The notes under the pieces were generated by a model, which ran no database searches, was not told the origin of the DNA, and saw only the letters and a list, made by a program, of their open reading frames with translations. The translations under genes were made by a program, and so were the position numbers. Positions 10,102-19,910 of a DNA stretch of 64,000 nucleotides are shown piece after piece. The stretch is from Leucaena leucocephala (taxonomy: Eukaryota > Streptophyta > Magnoliopsida > Fabales > Fabaceae), in contig CM073527.1 of assembly GCA_037074615.1 (NCBI GenBank), positions 4,118,848 to 4,182,847 of the forward strand, read 5' to 3'. Each line of letters starts with the position of its first letter. The stretch's first letter is position 1.

Positions 10102-13100
10102 TGTAATAGCCTTATTTTCATATGTCTTAGGGACTAGTTGGTAGCATTTATAACCACTTATATGACCTTTGAAGTCTATTAGCTAAATCTATAATTTTTA
10201 CTCTTCTCAAGTTACTATTCATATGGTATTTCAGATTCAGCGACGAACTTCAAAAACTCATAATTAATTCTAAAACAAATCGAAATAAAGTGGTCTAAAA
10301 AGCTACGTGAAGCTAACATGAAATTTAAGTAAAAAAAGTTATTGACCAAATATTTAGTCAATTAATACAGTTTAATCGTCAAATATTACTATTTTGGTCT
10401 CTGACTTCGGAAAATTCGTTATCTTTGTACAGACATCGAAATAAGGCATACTTGGGTCAAAATGAAGCTTAACATGTTAACTAAGTAAAATTTCATACAT
10501 TTATTCTATCATTTACTATTTTTTATTATATTATAAACATTGTTGCTCAAACTTGTCATATAACATCATTATATATAACAAATCTTCACATAACATCTAT
10601 ACTATCCCATCCCTAACTTCTTTTCATACTTCTTCATCTTCTTTTATCATTCATAAACCTGTTGGGATTGGAATTACATGGATGGGGGTAAGATTTTAGG
10701 GGAAATCTCAATAGCAAACCGTATTAAACAATACATACATTAATAGAAATACTTGTGCTTTCTTGTAAATGTGTCAACATTGTGTAATATGGATGCTTTC
10801 ATGTAACATATGAAATATAATTAGCCAAAGTAATCATAGAAATAGAGCTTCAATCATAAACACATATTCAACACAATTCAACATAACCAAAGCACAACCA
10901 AGTATAACATCCAATACATACAAGTTTAGGATAAGTTTACTACTTCACATGCTTGACCTCCTTTTCTTGATCTTTTCCTTTTCCTTCTTACTTCTCCTTG
11001 ATGTGTGGCTGCCTCTTTTAAGTTCACAATCAGTTCCTAACATAGCATTACTATCCATTCATTATAATCTAACTTTCTTGAACATTGAACTTACTTAACT
11101 ACATTAACTTTCCTTAATCTTTACTAATTGACTTGATCTTTGAATCAATTGATTTATTGACTTTACCCTATGGAATGTTATCTTTTAAATCCATTTATGA
11201 GCTTAGAATCATGAGATTCTAGCCACCATGCATTGTTTTGGATAGATTTGCATAACTCTCCTTTTTCCTTCAAAAATTCTCATTTTGATTCCAATCCTTC
11301 CAATACTTGTTTCTCTACTTTATCCAACATAAATTTTCATTTTAAAACCATTAGAAGCATCAAAATCATAAAATTCTAATGACTATTCATACAAGTAAAC
11401 AGTAATAGAGAAGAATTCTAAGAATTACAACTTTCTATTCTAATACTTCCAAGGTACAAAGCCTATCCAATCCTACATAAAATGATCATATAAATTCAAT
11501 GGAAGGATTAGATAATTGAGATTCCATCTTCTTCTATCATGAATAGTGCAAACCAAAAGGTCTCCTTCTTGCTAAAGTCAAGAATATAAACTTGATTCAA
11601 AATATCTAACTAGCTTGTTTAAGCATCAATCATATATAACTCTAACTTTACTTTGAGAAAACTCAATTTTCTTCCATAGAAACCCTAAGTTCAAGCCTCA
11701 AAATTAAAGGAAAATAAGCTAAGATATATTATTTACCTTAATTCATAGCTAGCTTAAACTTTGATCCTTCAATTCTTCTTTGTCTTAACTTGAGTTTCCA
11801 TTTTGGTAGAACCTCCCCAAGTGTTCTTCATGCCATAGTTTTGGGCAGAAAAAAAGGGGTATGTATAGAAAAATATCATGGAAAATGGAAGGCCAAGATC
11901 ACTTTGTGCACTATTTGATCTAATGACTCATATTTGATCTTGGATTAGCTTTGTCATATCCCAATTTTTAGCTCTAGAAGCTCAGTTTGTAGCCTGAAAA
12001 AGGAAGGCTACTAGGCCCTATTATGCAGGAGTCTCAAAAGTGTACAGATGATGTTTAGGGACTAAGCTGCAAGAAAGTGAAAATTCAGGGAAAATAGTGA
12101 AAGTCCCTGTGGGCATAATTGAAAAGTAAGAGGTGTTTCTTGGGAACCGAGCCACCAGAGTAGTTGGGCTTGGTTAGAAACCCAATATGACATTTAAAAG
12201 GCCAAAATAATATTATAGTGCTTTTTAATGGAGTTTGAGAGGCATTAAAATAATATTGTAGTGCTTTTTAATAAAGTAAAGTGACCATGTCAAAGATAAA
12301 ACTGGGGATTGGATAATGCAAATGTTGGGACCAAAATGCTAGAATCAGGGAAAAACGCAGGATGAATAGTAAACTTTGGACGTTTACTGATGTTGACCTT
12401 GTCAAGGCGTGGTTAACGAGTTATTTTTCCCTGAAAGAGCATTAAGTTATCTTTCTGTAGCAATTTGAACCACATTAGTTATAATTTTTTGAAGTCAGGT
12501 CACTCCTCTGGAATTTACATAGTGAATAGTATTCACCAAGAGTAAAATTTTAGACTGAGTAATTTGACTTCAATAGCCTTAAAAGTGGTTCCAAATGCTA
12601 TCATTTGGTCCCTAAGATGTATGAAAATGAGGATGTTTCAAGCTTGCCTAGCAACCAAAAGATGACATCATCCATGACATCATCAAGGGACACCTCATAG
12701 CACATGTGGCAAAATTGCAAAGGGAGGAAGCATTTGAAAATTTTTTAGTCTAATCTGGTACTAGCTTAATCCAATTTTTTAAAAACCAGACTGTTTTATA
12801 CATCTAATTCTTCTGAGATTCCATAATATGCTTTTTAATCTTAAATCCATTATCTAGATTCTTTTCTACCATTGATATTCTTGTATTGGGTCTAAACTTA
12901 ATTGCTGATACCTTGGTAAATTACCAAAATACCCCTTAGTTCTTCTTTATTTACTTTAACATCTCTAGGGGCATTATTGTCTATTCACACATCATCAGAG
13001 TATTCCCTAACCTTGGTCAAATATCTTGGGAACTCTCCTTGACTGTATAACCTTAGTCAAATTACCAAAATTCTCTTATTCTATCTCTTGCTTAATGGTA

Positions 13101-14001
13101 CAACACAATAACACACTCAGGGTCATTTTCTTAATTTTATATTTTTTTCTTATCTTTATTAGCATTGGCCCATAAACTTATCTAAAAATATTATTAGGCC
13201 AAAAAGGTACCATTTTAGGCCTTCTACATGGTCCACTATCTTCATAGGCTCAACTCCCAAGAAATTCCCCTCAAACATATTTATTGAGTGTTTTAATCCA
13301 CTATAAATTCTACATAACTACTTTTTGAGTTCGATTAGTTTAATAAATTCTCATATTAATTATAAGAATTTACTGTCAAATTTCATATCATTTTGAGGTC
13401 CAAAGGATACTATACTAATTTTCTTTTCTTCAAAAATTTATATTAATTTATTAGGATCTCAAATCAAAATTCTATGTTACGTTAAATTGATTAGAATAAT
13501 TTTCTCTATTTATTATAAAAATTTGGGACTAAAATGATTTCAGGCAGTTTTGGGCCTTATTTGGCTCAACTTTCTTATAATTACTATTTTACCCCTAAAC
13601 TTTTAAAAATTACACTTTAAGTTTTCAGCTTTTCATAATTACACTTAATGGCCTAAAGTTTACGTCTATTTTCATTTTTCACCATGGAACTTTTAAACTT
13701 TTTAGTTTAGTCTCCTGCTTTCTTCAAAATAACCATTATGCCTACAGAGATTTTTACTCTTTATAATTTAGTCCCTGTACTATCATTACTTGCAATTTAG
13801 TCCCTAAACAACACCTATATACTTATGGGACTTCTACTCAGCAAGGTACGATAGCCTACCTATTTTAGGCTACATATTGTGCTTCTAGGCCTAAACCTTT
13901 GTCTAATCATTATATTTTCTTCTCTGTTCATTATCACAATCATTTCTAAACCTTTTTCCTCTATCAATCTTATACATATAGGAAAAAATTAAGATATGAC
14001 A
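10102..14001 (-). mobile_element. LTR-A, 5' LTR of LARD-A, enlarged by a nested solo LTR
   Basis: Ends tgtaatagcc (10102) and tatgaca (14001). It follows the other long LTRs in order: the hairpin-like taagatttt...aaatctca (10689-10710), a 'gtttactac' box (about 10935), splice-donor-like 'ttacctt' (about 11735), the leader, and the T-rich end. Its 3900 bases include the 689-base solo LTR at 11952-12640; without that and one duplication copy it is about 3206 bases, the size of its relatives. The outer 5 bases at 14002-14006 (cctag) should be one copy of the target duplication. Confidence 0.88.
11952..12640 (+). mobile_element. Short solo LTR (689 bp) with perfect AGCTT duplication, nested in LTR-A
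   Basis: Runs from tgtcatatcc (11952) to gaggatgtttca (12640) with AGCTT at 11947-11951 and 12641-12645. Both ends match the reverse complement of the 1650-3430 solo LTR. It lacks the middle of that LTR (roughly 2030-3060), including the TATA box, donor-like site and hairpin. It is therefore a promoterless deletion form. Its removal joins LTR-A sequence that is continuous in the sister LTRs. Confidence 0.92.
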
Positions 14002-14006
14002 CCTAG

Positions 14007-14353
14007 AGTCATACAAAACCTCTAAGCAAGCCTACTTAACTGAGGATACTGGTCCTTCTCAATCAAAGCTCAAATTCAAGAAGGGTAAGAATTTTTAGAA
14101 GAAAGGGAAGAAGGACGATCCTTAATCCAAGAAAGGCAAGAAATAATTCAAGAAGAAAGGAAAGAAAGGAGGCAAGAAGAACTACCTGAAAAAAGGTGAA
14201 GTGCTTTGCTTGCTAGAAAATGGGTCATTTCACACGAGACTATTCTAAACAAAATGAGAACAAAAATGTATTAGTGAATTATGTGAATTAATATGTTTCT
14301 TATGTTTCAAGTACTTTTTTTCTAACAAAAATTGTTTGTTCTTCTTAGAATAT
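14007..14353 (+). pseudogene. Copia gag C-terminal remnant with broken zinc knuckle
   Basis: A very lysine-rich stretch (14060-14200) leads to KCFAC*KMGHFTRDYSKQ at about 14202-14260. This is the gag CCHC knuckle (C-x2-C-x4-H-x4-C) with a stop inside it and the last cysteine changed to tyrosine. The same frame runs on to about 14353 and continues in frame at 16098 once the solo LTR is removed. Gag coats the element RNA; this copy cannot. Confidence 0.8.
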
Positions 14354-14356
14354 TGA

Positions 14357-16092
14357 TGTTAGACTCTAATATTTTGATAATGATAAATGATTTTAAAGAT
14401 GGTAATTCAAAATGGTTTTTAACTTGGCTTATTTTTTGATAAGCTTATCGATAAGTCATTCAATAAATAAGAAGAAAATTATGTTATAGGAAACTATTTT
14501 ATAGAAGGAATTTTTGAAGACTTGTTTGATAATGAAACTTATCGATAAAGACTTTGATGGAAGCATTTAAACTTAGCTTGTGAAACATGTTCAAAATTGT
14601 TTCTACAAAAGGATTTATCCAAGGATTAATCGGTAAGGAATTTATTAAAAAATACTTTGATAAATGCAGTTAGTTAACTTAGTTTATAAATCTTGTTTGT
14701 TTCCTTAAGGAGTTTATCGAAACACTTATGATAAGGTTATTTACTAATAAGCTATTCGATAAATAAGGGAAAATTGTTATCAAGTATGTCTTAAGCTTCT
14801 TTTATCAAAGTATTAATTGATAAGGTAATTTAAAGATAAACACTTGGATAAATAGAGAAAATTTTAGTTTGTCAAAAGCACTGAAGCATTGAATTTTTGA
14901 ATGATTTTGCTGATGACTTATTTATGCAAATGATGTTACCTTGTTTTGACATATTGTAATTATTGACTTCTCAAATGATGTATGGAATCTTGTTTGGAAA
15001 ATATTACATATATTAGATAATTAAACATTGAAGAAAGAAAGTTTAAAAGTCTTATTCATTATGCTTCATGCATTTATCGATAACCTTTTTTATAAGCCTA
15101 TTTATCGAAGAACACTTCGATAAATTGGTTATCTTAGAGTGTTTTGAAATAAATAATGTATTTTTATAAGTATGAAAGTCTACAAAAAGGATATTTTTCA
15201 AACGACAGTTTCACAAGGCTGTTTATTGAAGTCCTTTTCAATAAGAGGTAAAACTATTTCAACACAATATGTTTAACATTTATCAAAGTCCTTTTCAATA
15301 AGGTATTTTTGGATAAACAGTTCAATAAATTTAACTAATGTTTGAAAAGAATTTCAAACTAGACTTTGACATAATTTAATGTTTCAATATAAATCAATAT
15401 GAATCAATTGTTATATCCTTAAACTCTTTATATATCTTCTATGAAACATATTCATAGATCATAAAAAGAAGATTAAATGAAGAAGTTTATCAAAAAGAAA
15501 AAATATGTTAGCAACCAATGGCTTTATTTCTTTAATGGTAACATTCAATGTGCCTAACGGATTTTTTATGAACTCAAATATAAAAGAAGTCAAAGTGAAC
15601 GCTGGAGTGAAAAAGTTCACTGAACATGTTCAATATGTAATTACTCAAGCATTAATTGTTACATTCAATATCCTCTATTTTACTCTATTTTAAATTTTTT
15701 GAATAGAGGAATTTTCTGTTGAGAGATATACTGAGATAATGCTTAAAATTCTAGTAAAGAGAGAATTTATTATTAGAGATACTCAAGAGTGCCACTCTCG
15801 AGTGGGATTGTTACCTTACGGGTAGTAAGGAAGAGTAAGAGAGATACTCTCAATTGATGTATTAATGAGACACCAAGGGCCTGGAGAATTTTAGAAGATT
15901 AGTGAAATACTCAAAGGTATTATGAGGATTGAACTTAAGTCAAGTGGTTGGGATAAATCGGTATAAACCTACTGTGCAATTATCTTCTTTCTTCTTCTTT
16001 ATGTGTAATCATTCTATACTTAATCTTTTTAATTTCATTTAAAGTTTAAAATTTTTCAATATCACCCAATTTACCCCCTCTTAGGTGAAACT
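14357..16092 (+). mobile_element. Palindrome-rich solo LTR inside the copia gag-protease junction
   Basis: Starts tgttagactctaatattttg (14357) and ends after 'cacccaatttacccc...cttaggtgaaac' near 16092. Removing it rejoins the copia frame (..CSS*NI to ELTIVSGTTHHV). Flanks attga (14352-14356) and ttcga (16093-16097) are a possible eroded 5-bp duplication (3 of 5). It carries repeated TTATCGATAA palindromes: CTTATCGATAAG at 14444-14455, others at 14539-14548 and 15074-15083, and an inverted repeat TTATCGAAG...CTTCGATAA at 15102-15123. A related reversed LTR lies at 54277-55957. I suspect a Sirevirus-like copia LTR but cannot prove it. Confidence 0.75.
15505..15693 (+). other. Open frame within the solo LTR, no assigned function
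   Basis: A 62-codon open stretch lies in the untranslated part of an LTR. Composition is ordinary, nothing is recognised, and no equivalent frame is evident in the related LTR at 54277-55957. It is recorded only to account for the interval. Confidence 0.2.
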
Positions 16093-16097
16093 TTCGA

Positions 16098-16575
16098 ACT
16101 GACCATTGTCTCAGGCACCACTCACCATGTAACCAGGAAGTTAGGATCCTTTATAGAATACCGCAGGTGGCCATATCAAAGCAAGTGGTTTTACATAGGC
16201 AACAATGTGAGGATTGAGGTTAGAGGTATTGACACGTGCAAATTTACTTTGCATGGTAGGAATACCTTGATGCTTCATAATATACTTCATGTACTTGATA
16301 TCCAATTGAACTTAGTTTCTCTTTTATACCTTTTAGAATTTGGTTTTGATGTAAACTTTCATGAAAAAGTTGTAGATATTATAAGCAACTCAGTCTTTTA
16401 TGGTTTTGCTTTCCTCTCCAAGAATTTATTTGTTATGGATATTATTGGTGATTCTAATGTTCATAACTACTTTGTTATTTATTCTAATAGTCCTAATATG
16501 AATAATTTGCATGCTAGGCTAGGACATATTAATCAAAACATAATGATTAAACTTGTTAAAGAAGGTTTGCTATGA
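16098..16575 (+). pseudogene. Copia protease end and GAG-pre-integrase domain
   Basis: 16104-16150 reads TIVSGTTHHVTRKLGSF, the active-site region of copia aspartic protease (normally ...DSGT/A.NH), with the catalytic Asp lost. The frame runs on through KWFYIGNNVRIEV and is open from 16207 to 16575. It contains LHNILHVLDIQLNLVSLLYL and ends NNLHARLGHINQ..LVKEGLL, the classic GAG-pre-integrase signature with the two histidines of the HHCC zinc finger. It is the longest intact piece of this element. Confidence 0.88.
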
Positions 16576-17335
16576 CAAATTTCAAATATGGAAGTGTGTT
16601 TATGTGAAAATTGTCCATGTGGTAGGGCAACTAGGAAACCTTTCAGTAAGGGAACATGATCTAAAAATCTATTGCAATTAATGCATTCCGATATAGTGAT
16701 CCAATGAGTGTGAGCACTAGGAATGAAGCTTGGTATTTTATTACTTTTATTGATAACTTTTCATAATATAGTCATGTCTATTTGATCTCACATAAGACTA
16801 AGGCTATCAAATGCTTTAAATGGTATATAATGAAGTAGAGAATCAAATAGATAATAAAATTAAAGCATCATGCACTGGTCAAGATAGTGGATACTTGTCA
16901 AATCAATTCAAATAACTCTATGAAGAAATTGAATAATTAGGAAACTAACCATCACTGACACTCTACAATAAAATGGAGTCATTGAAAGAAGAAATTGAAG
17001 TCTTCTAGACATGGTTAGGTCATGATAGCACAAGCAAACTTACCAATTTCATATTAGGATTATACTTTGTTAACCACAACCTTTATACTAGACTGTATGC
17101 CCTTAAAGTCAATCACTTCCACACCCTTTGAGTTATGGACAAAACACAAGTTGGATATAAGCATCCTTAAACCTTGGGGTCAACTGCGTATATCTATGAC
17201 AATTCCCATAAGCATGAAGTTAGGTCTTAGAGGAAAGAAGTGTATCTTTATTAGGTACTTTGAACAATAAAAAAGATACATTTTTATAAGTGAAAATGAA
17301 AATAGAATAGTGATTGAAATATAATAAAGAGATTC
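16576..17335 (+). pseudogene. Copia integrase remnant
   Basis: A stop follows LVKEGLL, but the same frame continues to CENCPCGRATRKPFSKGT (16606-16660), the cysteine pair of the HHCC finger, and LLQLMHSDI, the region of the first catalytic Asp. Frameshifts and stops follow. 17067-17190 reads LTTTFILDCMPLKS..STPFELW, the common LL.A.ILN..PSKSV..TP.E.W block, and 17210-17335 matches GPRGKKCIFIRY, the integrase C-terminus. Integrase inserts element cDNA into the host; this copy is dead. Confidence 0.85.
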
Positions 17336-17339
17336 TATT

Positions 17340-18116
17340 TATGGGCTCAATAATCATCCAATTAGTGGTATTTGAGGTTTCACAAGGCAGTAACCTCAAC
17401 TTCTAAATGATAGAGAAAGACAACTATGTTTATATTAAGCGGTTTGAGGGTAATTTTGTCATGCTATCCTTAGACGTGGATGACCTACTATTAGCTAAAA
17501 ATAATCTAGATTCGGTGGTCGCTATTCAGGAGTGGCTCTCATCGAACTTTGAAATGAATAACATAGGTAGCAAAATACATATTTGGAGTTAATATCTAAA
17601 GATATCACTCAAGGAGAATCTTCTCTCTTTTACAAGATAATTACATTAAAAAAATACTAGAACAATTCAATATAAAAGACTGCAATCCCATGAATATCAT
17701 AATAGTTACCGAAGTAACCTTGAGTCCTGATATGTAGTCAGAAACTGAGTCAGGAAAAAAGAGGATAGAAAGAATTCTATATGTTAGCGTCATTGGAAGC
17801 TTAATGTATGCAATGATATGTACAGGGCCAGATATCTATTATGTAGTAGAATTGGTAAGAATATTCCAATCCAACCTTAGTGAAAAATATTGGAAACCGA
17901 TAAAGAGGATCTTGAGATACTTGAAGGGGCACAAGTGATTATGCAATATGTTATGAAGGAAGTAATCTAGGCCTAGTTGGGTAATTTGTTGTCAATGTAG
18001 GAAGAGAGAAGATCGACTTCAGGTTATACTTTCTTATTGAACAATGGCACCATATGTTAGAACAGCAAGAAGAAGATATGTATTGCCTTACCCTCTGATG
18101 AAACCTAGTTATATGC
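17340..18116 (+). pseudogene. Copia reverse transcriptase and RNase H remnant
   Basis: 17312-17335 gives SIYGLN, then after frame changes MIEKDNYVYIKRFEGNF and LSLDVDDLLLA (17407-17500). This is the RT catalytic YVDD box with Tyr changed to Asp. 17765-17935 carries LYVSVIGSLMYAMICTGPDI and RILRYLKG, the usual RT to RNase H connection. 18030-18115 gives NSKKKICIALPSDET*LYAY, the RNase H end motif. Several hundred bases of the RT fingers and palm that should lie between the integrase end and SIYGL are missing. The frame stops abruptly at about 18116. Confidence 0.85.
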
Positions 18117-18832
18117 ATATATTTCATATCATTTTAGGGTTATTTAATAATTTTTTTGATCTTATATTGTATATAATTTGATTATATTTAGTCTTAGGTC
18201 CATATTTGTAATTTTTGTGTTTAAAGCGCATTTTGGTCATTTATTTGTGCTTTTCAATTTTGATTGATTTTAAAGATATTTGGTATTGAAAATGTTTAAT
18301 CTTAATTATAGGAAATTGGAGATTAATTAAAGTGGAGAGTGACTTTAAAGAATGCCAGAGAAGGACTTGATGGAAAGCTACCAAAGGACCAAAGAAGTAC
18401 TAAGGAAGAACCCAAATTATTGCAGGGCCAAATTTGCGCCTTCATTAAACTTATTCCTTTTAGTTACGATAAATGGTAACAAAATCTTTAGAATCTCATT
18501 TTGGGCTAAGGATTAACTCTAACATTAATTTTCACACTTGGGCCTCATTCCCAACCTAACTTTTGGTCTAAACTCTCAAGTTTCACAAATTTATCTATTC
18601 ATTATTCATTCACTCATTACACAATTTTCAACCATAACACTCATATTCTCTCATCTCCTTCACCTCCCATCACTATTCCCCTTCCATCTTCTTCTATTTG
18701 CTTTTATGGCTTCTTTAATTTATGAGATGGTGGTGACATCACCTACTTAGATGCGTGGCTAAAGCGATTATCTCTTGAGGATAAAGGCTTGAGCTGAGTC
18801 ATGGAGCTACAAAGGGGAGTTCTTAGTGTTCA
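18117..18832 (+). mobile_element. LTR-like sequence (Athila/Tat style), left part, split by CACTA-2
   Basis: It begins where the copia RNase H frame stops. The texture resembles Tat/Athila-type LTRs: a T-rich start, 'aagcgcattttggtcattta', then 'atgcgtggctaaagc' and a short leader. It has no long coding frame; the 70-codon frame at 18538-18750 is low-complexity. It appears to continue at 48688 on the other side of CACTA-2. Family placement rests on memory of such LTRs, not on an alignment. Confidence 0.45.
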
Positions 18833-19260
18833 CACTACTACAAGAAATGCTTTCTAAACTAGTTTAAAATAGTTCTCTATACCAGACAATGATCCGATGT
18901 AGAAACAGACCGTGTAGAAAGTGTACATCTTTTAAACTAGGTGGTACACTAGTATAGAAGAAATCTTACTAAACCATTCTAAAAATGAGGTGTAGAAGGC
19001 TTAATTTTCTTAACATTTAAACCAGTCCCTTTTGATATTAGGTGTATAATTTACTAATATCTACACTAGTTGTAAGGACATCCAGTGTAGATAAATGCAT
19101 TTTCTATACTGGTTATGTGAATGTCTGATATAGATGAATGAATTTTCTACACCAGGTGTGTTTACGTTCGGTGTAGATTACTCTATTTTCTACACCTCAC
19201 CATAAAAATAACTGGTGTAGATGTTATAATATTTTTATTTTATTTCTACACCTGCTGGTA
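18833..19260. repeat. CACTA-2 left terminal and subterminal repeats
   Basis: The CACTACTACAAGAAATGC terminus is followed by many 'gtgtaga' and 'tctacac' motifs (for example around 18900, 19040, 19080, 19150 and 19205). The order matches the CACTA-1 right end read inward, so this is the 3' end of the minus-strand element. Confidence 0.88.
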
Positions 19261-19680
19261 TTTGTTGTCCTGTTTAAATGTATTTTTAAAAAATAATCTG
19301 TTCACTGTTTCATAACCCTATCCACTGAAGCTTCATAAATAAATTTCCCAAATATATGACTCAGAGATAACAATAGTGATAGAGATAGAATTTAATTATC
19401 ATTATATTGTTCATTTAATAAAATTCAATAAAAAAATGTAACAATTTGTACAGAAAAATAAAAAAAATGTATGCAGTGAAAGATAAATACGATTGAGAAG
19501 AAAGGAATTGAACAAAAAAACTCAGCCCAAAGATTGTGTAGGTCCTTAATATCTTGTTCAGGAAATAGGTCAGGTTGATCAAACATCTAAAATATCAAAT
19601 TAAAATCAAATAAATTAAGGCATTACTAATATATATTAAATTGATAAGAAATATGAAATTATTAAAAACATAATTTTACC
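19261..19680 (-). other. CACTA-2 3' untranslated region
   Basis: AT-rich sequence between the subterminal repeats and the peptidase end. It is collinear with 7120-7440 of CACTA-1 (reversed), sharing for example 'aattatcattatattgttcatttaat'-type wording and the aacaagatatt region. No gene is seen. Confidence 0.5.
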
Positions 19681-19910
19681 TCCTCAGTTAGTTCAATCCT
19701 ATTTGACACGTTTAACTATGTAGAAGCCGTACAAGTTGCTTTATGTGGGTTGTCTTCAACTCTATAATATTAACATGATAAAAATTATTTGTCATTACCA
19801 AAGCATGAAGCATAAGACTTAATACTTTTATTACCTTTGGTGTGATCCATTCAGGGTCCCTATCGAGTTGGTGTGCTTAAGACCCTTTCCAATTACATTC
19901 GTCCTCATAG

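Larger units (their letters stand above)
7801..14001 (-). mobile_element. LARD-A: non-autonomous long-LTR retrotransposon, 5' half (minus strand)
   Basis: 10102-14001 is an LTR in reverse. 10101 down to 7801 is internal sequence that matches the first part of the LARD-B internal region (28238-29700), including the conserved coding remnant. No reverse transcriptase, integrase or protease is seen. The rest of the internal region and the other LTR lie left of CACTA-1, outside the window. The element inserted into the copia element that continues at 14002. Confidence 0.85.
14002..18116 (+). mobile_element. Decayed Ty1/copia retrotransposon, internal region
   Basis: Order of domains: gag C-terminus with zinc knuckle, protease, GAG-pre-integrase, integrase, reverse transcriptase, RNase H. 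That order (integrase before RT) is diagnostic of Ty1/copia. The left part was cut by LARD-A and is not seen, the middle is split by a solo LTR (14357-16092), and the right end stops inside RNase H where LTR-like sequence begins (about 18117). No LTR of its own is visible. Confidence 0.85.

Noticed and set aside
14440..15130. CRISPR-like array from regularly recurring TTATCGATAA
   Set aside because: Units are short, unevenly spaced and degenerate; the DNA is plant retrotransposon LTR.
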